Shown piece by piece: positions 4,546 through 5,626 of a stretch of DNA of 5,626 nt. A model generated the notes under the pieces. The model searched no databases. It worked only from the letters and a program-made list of their open reading frames with translations, and was not told where the DNA came from. Origin of the DNA: an uncultured Eubacteriaceae bacterium (GTDB taxonomy: Bacteria > Bacillota > Clostridia > Lachnospirales > CAG-274). Location of the stretch: assembly GCA_946534775.1 (NCBI GenBank), contig CAMNCZ010000097.1, positions 1 through 5,626 on the forward strand. Reading direction: 5' to 3'. Position 1 is the first letter of the stretch; every line of letters starts with the position of its first letter. The translations under genes and the position numbers were made by a program.

Positions 4546-5626
4546 TCACATCAAAACCATAATATCAAGCATCATCTTAGCATCGGCCTCGGTTATACTG
4601 CCGTCCCCGTCTATATCTCCGAAGGGGTCCTGTATATCTATATCGTTTTCCGCAAGATATTTTTCTATCGGCATCACATAATCACTCGACTCCGCCTTTT
4701 TCATTATTTGTATAACATCCGTTATATCCACGTTTTCATCCATATTTACATCACCGCGCGATTTATAAGCGTATTCGTAAGGATTTTCGGTATTTGAAAA
4801 TTTCTTGTCAAGCACACTGTAATATACCAAACCGCTGTTTAACTTTCTGAGATACGGATATGGATCTTTCCCTATATCCTGCAGCCATAAATATCGGCCC
4901 GACTCCATTTCATTAAGAAGATACGCCGCTTCACCCGATGCAAATTGTTCGGCGGTAAGCGAACGTCCAAGCGAAGCATATATATCCCGCCATTCCCCCG
5001 CTTTAGAATCGTAAATGCTCTGTATATAGCCGTCATCGTTTGAGGTGCCTTCAAGATAATAACAGTTTTCTATACCGACACTGCCGTTGTGTCCCGCTAA
5101 TCCCGATGTATGTTCACCGCTTAATCTGCCGTAATTGTAGCTGTTTAAAATGGTATTTGCCACATTCCACATAACGCTTCCGCCGCCGCTCGAACCCGAA
5201 CTGCCGAAATATCTGTCGCTGTAGCCTGCAATGCCGCCTGCATATTCCGTCGCATACACCTCACCCGTATTATAACAAAAATTCAATTCACTGCCAAGCA
5301 TATTACATTCAAGCAAACCGACAATGCCGCCCGCGTATTTTGTGCCGATAACTTTACCGAAATTTCCGAACTCCCTTGCAAGCGCAGCCGAAGGCACTAT
5401 CGCGCCCGCAATACCGCCGGTGTAGTCCGTTCCCGTAATATCGCCGTAATTATAACAATCCGCAAAATTATTTTTCGCAGCCTGATAGCCCACTATACCG
5501 CCCGTATAAGCGCCCGAAGCCGTTGAACGCACATCTGCTTTATTTGTGCAGCGGTACAAAAACCTTGCCTCGTTATAGCCGACAACAGCACCCGTATATT
5601 TCGTACCTTCAAAAAAAGAGTTTTCT
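4546..5626 (-). CDS. GLUG-repeat surface protein with C-terminal dockerin-like domain (partial)
   Basis: This gene runs off the window; the frame stays open to 5626, so the N-terminus and any signal peptide are missing. The 359 residues seen (numbered from 5625 downward) begin with six GLUG-type repeats. Their cores are YTGAVVG (10), YTGGIVG (40), YTGGIAG (68), YAGGIVG (97), YAGGIAG (128) and TSGLAG (173), each followed by a CYNYG-like strand; the fifth holds a Ser/Gly-rich insert. The LTAEQFASGEAAYLLN block (223-238) with DIGKDPYPYL (250-259) is the usual end piece of GLUG regions. Residues 290-359 form a dockerin-like module with two EF-hand-type loops, DVNMDENVDITD (4717-4752) and DIDGDGSITEAD (4582-4617). 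The protein is expected to be exported and held at the cell surface, perhaps through a cohesin partner. The TTG at 5559 is not a start. Ligand and partner are unknown. Confidence 0.85.
   Translation of the reverse strand, partial: ENSFFEGTKYTGAVVGYNEARFLYRCTNKADVRSTASGAYTGGIVGYQAAKNNFADCYNYGDITGTDYTGGIAGAIVPSAALAREFGNFGKVIGTKYAGGIVGLLECNMLGSELNFCYNTGEVYATEYAGGIAGYSDRYFGSSGSSGGGSVMWNVANTILNSYNYGRLSGEHTSGLAGHNGSVGIENCYYLEGTSNDDGYIQSIYDSKAGEWRDIYASLGRSLTAEQFASGEAAYLLNEMESGRYLWLQDIGKDPYPYLRKLNSGLVYYSVLDKKFSNTENPYEYAYKSRGDVNMDENVDITDVIQIMKKAESSDYVMPIEKYLAENDIDIQDPFGDIDGDGSITEADAKMMLDIMVLM
4549..4758 (-). other. Dockerin-like domain region with two calcium loops
   Basis: This is the last 70 codons of the minus-strand gene. 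Loop one (4717-4752) keeps acidic or amide side chains at loop positions 1, 3, 5, 9 and 12 (D, N, D, D, D). Loop two (4582-4617) has D, D, D, T, D. Each loop is followed by a short hydrophobic helix (VIQIMKKA and AKMMLDIMV). The distance between loop starts is 45 residues; textbook type I dockerins have about 34. The extra residues lie in the segment SSDYVMPIEKYLAENDIDIQ. Confidence 0.72.
5056..5598 (-). repeat. Six tandem GLUG-type protein repeats
   Basis: The coding sequence here repeats a unit of about 28-31 codons with the core Y[TA]GG[IV][VA]G, followed by about ten variable residues and an aromatic NYG or NTG turn. Core-to-core distances are 30, 28, 29, 31 and 45 residues. The last, longer step carries a Ser/Gly-rich insert (near 5190-5225). 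The repeats have diverged in DNA sequence, so they are old and not a recent expansion. The array continues past the window end, so the total number is unknown. Confidence 0.82.

Noticed and set aside
1..5626. Search for mobile elements, CRISPR repeats, tRNA genes, riboswitches, and toxin-antitoxin or defence gene pairs.
   Set aside because: None is visible. All sizeable frames are accounted for by five ordinary genes, and the repeats seen are protein-level GLUG units or short AT motifs.

Overview
This window reads as chromosomal DNA of a spore-forming, anaerobic Clostridia-type Firmicute, most plausibly the Oscillospiraceae/Ruminococcaceae group. The grounds are moderate-to-low G+C genes with heavy use of ATA isoleucine codons, strong GAGGTGAT-type ribosome binding sites, AT-rich intergenic DNA, a dipicolinate synthase gene pair (spore-specific chemistry) and a surface protein ending in a dockerin-like calcium-binding module. 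The taxonomic placement is inference.

Layout: positions 1-199 are an AT-rich leader with a good sigma-A promoter (107-135). It drives a cytidylate-kinase-like gene (200-826) that ends in a clear intrinsic terminator (833-864). A second unit then runs 935-3229: a lipoprotein with an S-layer-homology-like segment, dpaA (dipicolinate synthase subunit A) and dpaB (subunit B). Gaps are 42 and 36 bases, with no terminator inside and one directly after dpaB (3234-3257). A third unit is one gene, a Mbeg1-like/DUF2974 alpha/beta-hydrolase (3330-4493), with its own consensus promoter (3282-3310). A convergent gene lies on the minus strand (4546 to beyond 5626): a GLUG-repeat surface protein with a C-terminal dockerin-like domain, truncated at its N-terminus by the window edge. 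The two convergent genes share a long perfect hairpin (4502-4539).

How the genes work together: DpaA and DpaB together oxidise the lysine-pathway intermediate made by DapA to dipicolinic acid, which loads the spore core. The lipoprotein lies directly upstream in the same direction and is probably co-transcribed, so it is a candidate sporulation-envelope protein. That link is the least explained part of the window. The kinase-like gene and the hydrolase have their own promoters, and nothing in the sequence ties them to dipicolinate synthesis. I see no CRISPR array, tRNA, rRNA, insertion sequence, phage gene or defence system. The region looks like ordinary chromosome apart from the points listed in the findings.
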